Below are positions 20,268 to 22,594 of a stretch of DNA of 22,594 nt, piece by piece. A program made the translations under genes and the position numbers. Source of the stretch: JBFWRI01 sp050248995 (GTDB taxonomy: Bacteria > Pseudomonadota > Alphaproteobacteria > JAIXQD01); NCBI GenBank assembly GCA_050248995.1, contig JBFWRI010000029.1, positions 1-22,594 of the forward strand. Reading direction: 5' to 3'. Position 1 is the first letter of the stretch. Each line of letters opens with the position of its first letter. Below the pieces are notes generated by a model. That model had not been told where the DNA came from. It saw nothing but the letters and a program-made list of their open reading frames with translations, and ran no database searches.

Positions 20268-22394
20268 TTACCGCCGCTTACCGCGCGGCGGGCTTCCTTC
20301 GCGATCCCGTTTTCTTTTTAATTCCTTGGACTTAAAGGACTTTTTGAGCCCTCGGGGCGACGACTCTTCAGGAATAACAGGGTCAAACAACATGCGGCCG
20401 GTTAGGCCATTGGCTTCACGAAGCTGCACGGTAACCGGGTCGCCCAGACGGTACACGAGGCCGGTGCGGCGGCCGGTCAGCGTCTGCGCACCTTCATCGT
20501 GCACAAAGAAATCATTGCCGCGATTGCCGGCCAGCGCACGCATAGGCACCAGCCCGTCGGCGCCCGTATCGCGCAGGCGCACGAAAATACCAAAACTTGT
20601 GACGCCACTGATGGTAGCGCCGAATGTCGCCCCGACCTGCGCGCTCATATAGGCGGCGATATAGCGTTCTGTGGCCGAGCGCTCGGCCTGCGAAGCCCGC
20701 CGTTCGGTTTGCGAAATATGCTCGGCAATATCGGCCAGCTTCTCCTGCTGGTCCTGCGGCAGGAAGTCATCGCCAAAGCGGTGCTTCTTGATTAGCGCAC
20801 GGTGCACCAGCAGGTCGGCATAACGGCGGATAGGCGATGTGAAGTGCGCGTACTTTTCCAGCGCCAACCCGAAGTGGCCGATATTATCGGGCGAATACAG
20901 CGCCTGCGCCTGACTGCGCAGCATCATTTCATGTACCAGCGGCGCTTCGGGCGTATCTTTGAAACGTTCCAGAATTTGCGCCAATCCCGCAGAGGTTAGA
21001 CGCTGGCCCTTTGGCAGCGGGCGCCCGAGACTATCCAGAAAGTCACCCAGCATCTCGCGTTTTTCATCGCTGGGCGTATCGTGCACGCGGTACACGCACA
21101 TATTCGTGCCTTCCAGCGCGCTGGCCGCCGCGACATTGGCCGTAATCATGAATTCTTCAATCAGCTGGTTGGCTTCCTGCTGCATGCGCCTTTCAATCGC
21201 CAGTACCTTACCTTCAGGGCTGATCTTCGCCTTGTATTCTGGGATCGCCAGTTCCAGCACGCCGCGTTCGCGCCGGTATTTGCGCATGGTTTGGTAGGCG
21301 TCATACAGGTTTTTTAAAATCGGGTCCCACAGTAACTTGGTAGTTTCATCAAACCGGCCTTCGATGGCGGCCTGCACCTGTGTGTACGTCAGGCGCGCCG
21401 CTGACTTCATCAGCCCGCGCACGAACTGCCAGCGCGTTAAGTGGCCTTTGTTATCAATCCATAAATGCACAGCCATCGTGGCACGCTCGACATTCGGGCG
21501 CAGCGAACACAGGTCGTTCGACAGCTCTTCCGGCAGCATCGGCACTACACGATCGGGGAAGTAAACACTGTTACCGCGATCCTGCGCTGAGACATCAAGG
21601 TCACTGTGTGGTGTGACATAATGTGCAACGTCGGCAATCGCAACCAGCAGGCGCCAGCCATCACCGTCAGGCTCGGCATACACAGCATCATCGAAATCGC
21701 GCGCGTCTTCGCCATCGATCGTTACCAGCGGGATATCGCGCAAATCCGTGCGCCCGCCAAGGCCGGTGGGTTTTGCGGCTTTCGCCTGCGCCACAGCGCC
21801 TTCAGGAAATTCAACCGGGATGCTGTTTTCATAAATTGATATCAGCGAGAACGCCTTCGGCTGATCGATTCGCCCGACTTTTTCGACCACGCGCGCCTCG
21901 GGCAGACCAAGCCGCGTTGATGCCTGCACCTCAACCAGCACCAGTTCGCCATCCTCGGCACCCATGCTGTATTTCTGCGGCACAAAGAATTCGGTTTTCG
22001 CGCGTTTGTCAGTCGGCTCGACACGGCCGCCTTCGCGCGTACTGCGGAACACGCCCAGCGCGCGCACGGTTTCGATATCCAGCTTGCGTACAACAAGCGC
22101 ACTAAACAGGCCGTCGGCAACCGGCGTCAGCTTGGCTAGTGCGTGGCTGCCGCGCTTCAAGTCAGCGGCGCGACGACCTGTGACCAGCAGGCGCGGCTGA
22201 TCGCCGTCCCAGTCGACAATGCGCGCCTCGAATTCACCGTCGCGGTCAACGCCGGTGATTTCAAGTTCAACAACTGTCGGCAGTTCATGGCGGCGGCGGT
22301 GCGGGCCGTCAGGCTTTCTTCTTGGGTTTTGGTGTGGCCTTTGCGGGCTTTTTCCCTGCGGCCGGTTTCTTGGTTGTTTTGGCTTCTTTGCCAC
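20268..22394 (-). CDS. rnr: ribonuclease R, lacking the usual N-terminal helix-turn-helix
   Basis: A processive 3'-5' exoribonuclease that degrades structured RNA. The 708 residues begin with a Lys/Arg/Pro-rich stretch (1-38), then two cold-shock-like OB domains (about 40-175). The RNB catalytic domain follows, with TIDGEDARDFDDAV (225-238) holding the metal-binding Asp cluster. An S1 domain (about 590-675, GATISGVTSFGIFVRL) and a basic tail complete it. Most alphaproteobacterial RNase R proteins carry about 60-80 further N-terminal residues forming a winged helix; here a stop lies 21 bases upstream of the start. The start is GTG 22394, the only in-frame start before the OB domains. It has a poor ribosome site and overlaps topA by 86 bases, so expression is probably coupled to topA. 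Confidence 0.93.
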   Translation of the reverse strand: MAKKPKQPRNRPQGKSPQRPHQNPRRKPDGPHRRRHELPTVVELEITGVDRDGEFEARIVDWDGDQPRLLVTGRRAADLKRGSHALAKLTPVADGLFSALVVRKLDIETVRALGVFRSTREGGRVEPTDKRAKTEFFVPQKYSMGAEDGELVLVEVQASTRLGLPEARVVEKVGRIDQPKAFSLISIYENSIPVEFPEGAVAQAKAAKPTGLGGRTDLRDIPLVTIDGEDARDFDDAVYAEPDGDGWRLLVAIADVAHYVTPHSDLDVSAQDRGNSVYFPDRVVPMLPEELSNDLCSLRPNVERATMAVHLWIDNKGHLTRWQFVRGLMKSAARLTYTQVQAAIEGRFDETTKLLWDPILKNLYDAYQTMRKYRRERGVLELAIPEYKAKISPEGKVLAIERRMQQEANQLIEEFMITANVAAASALEGTNMCVYRVHDTPSDEKREMLGDFLDSLGRPLPKGQRLTSAGLAQILERFKDTPEAPLVHEMMLRSQAQALYSPDNIGHFGLALEKYAHFTSPIRRYADLLVHRALIKKHRFGDDFLPQDQQEKLADIAEHISQTERRASQAERSATERYIAAYMSAQVGATFGATISGVTSFGIFVRLRDTGADGLVPMRALAGNRGNDFFVHDEGAQTLTGRRTGLVYRLGDPVTVQLREANGLTGRMLFDPVIPEESSPRGLKKSFKSKELKRKRDREGSPPRGKRR

Positions 22395-22594
22395 TGTCGT
22401 TACTTTCTGTGTTCATATCATCATTAGCTGATTTCTTGGATTTTGTCGCTTTGCCTTTGCCGCTGCCACCCTTCTCGGCTTTCGCTGCCAGAATCTCGAC
22501 TGCGCGTTCAAGACTGAGCGTTCCATCACGGTCTTCCTTTGGTACGGTCGCCATGATCTTGCCCCACTTCAGGTAGGGCCCAAAGCGGCCGGTG
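22309..22594 (-). CDS. topA: DNA topoisomerase I, C-terminal end (partial)
   Basis: Relaxes negative supercoils. Only the last 94 codons are in the window. The frame opens with TGRFGPYLKWGKIMATVPK, the conserved TGRFGPYVKHG-type C-terminal repeat of topoisomerase I, then LSLERAVEILAAKAEKG. The end is a Lys/Ala-rich tail (KKPAAGKKPAKATPKPKKKA) as in many bacterial TopA proteins. The tail is read in a different frame from the first 28 codons of rnr across an 86-base overlap. topA next to rnr is the usual arrangement in this class. The catalytic domains lie outside the window. Confidence 0.9.
   Translation of the reverse strand, partial: TGRFGPYLKWGKIMATVPKEDRDGTLSLERAVEILAAKAEKGGSGKGKATKSKKSANDDMNTESNDSGKEAKTTKKPAAGKKPAKATPKPKKKA

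Noticed and set aside
1..22594. CRISPR arrays, insertion sequences, tRNA or rRNA genes, prophage
   Set aside because: No regularly spaced repeats, transposase or integrase frames, tRNA-like cloverleafs or rRNA segments were seen on reading both strands.

Overview
The window is a stretch of core chromosome from an alphaproteobacterium. Three things point there: the order ffh-rpsP-rimM-trmD-rplS; a topA-rnr-rpmG cluster; and families largely restricted to this class, namely an RcdA/DUF1465 protein, a DUF2336 protein, cysteine-free L31 and L33, and an RNase E with a split S1 domain and an Arg-rich tail. The order level (Rhodospirillales-like or Micavibrio-like) cannot be settled from this sequence. 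There are no rRNA or tRNA genes, insertion sequences, phage genes or CRISPR arrays.

Layout. At 1-1157 a tiny partial leftward gene is followed by a rightward pair, a secreted SH3-domain protein and dut. Leftward maeB (1154-3424) meets dut tail to tail with overlapping stop codons. From 8713 down to 3504 runs one leftward block, ffh-rpsP-rimM-trmD-(promoter)-rplS-RDD protein-MFS transporter. It carries protein-targeting, ribosome-assembly and tRNA-modification genes with two membrane proteins at its end. A structured leader and a promoter lie in front of ffh, back to back with the promoter of rightward rpmE (L31).

The middle (9251-13850) is a set of mostly single genes separated by clear intrinsic terminators: a probable HhH-GPD DNA glycosylase, an RcdA-like protein, an IbpA-type small heat-shock protein, an unknown 157-aa protein, 3-hydroxybutyrate dehydrogenase and a periplasmic DsbA/ScsC-like protein. 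The heat-shock gene has a heat-shock-type promoter and a ROSE-like RNA thermometer leader.

The right part (13852-22594) holds a BepA-type periplasmic protease downstream of rne, a long rne leader, a small unknown gene, a rightward DUF2336 protein, and the leftward series topA (partial)-rnr-rpmG-small membrane protein.

The genes serve translation and RNA turnover (S16, L19, L31, L33, RimM, TrmD, RNase E, RNase R), envelope protein quality control (Ffh, DsbA/ScsC-like, BepA), heat-shock protection, and nucleotide or DNA hygiene (Dut, glycosylase, TopA). I found no obvious new multi-gene defence or biosynthetic system. The best leads are regulatory RNA: the thermometer at 10868-10966, the four-hairpin ffh leader at 8729-8858 and the rne leader. 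Two protein leads stand out: an RNase R lacking its N-terminal helix-turn-helix and overlapping topA, and an AGOG-like glycosylase.
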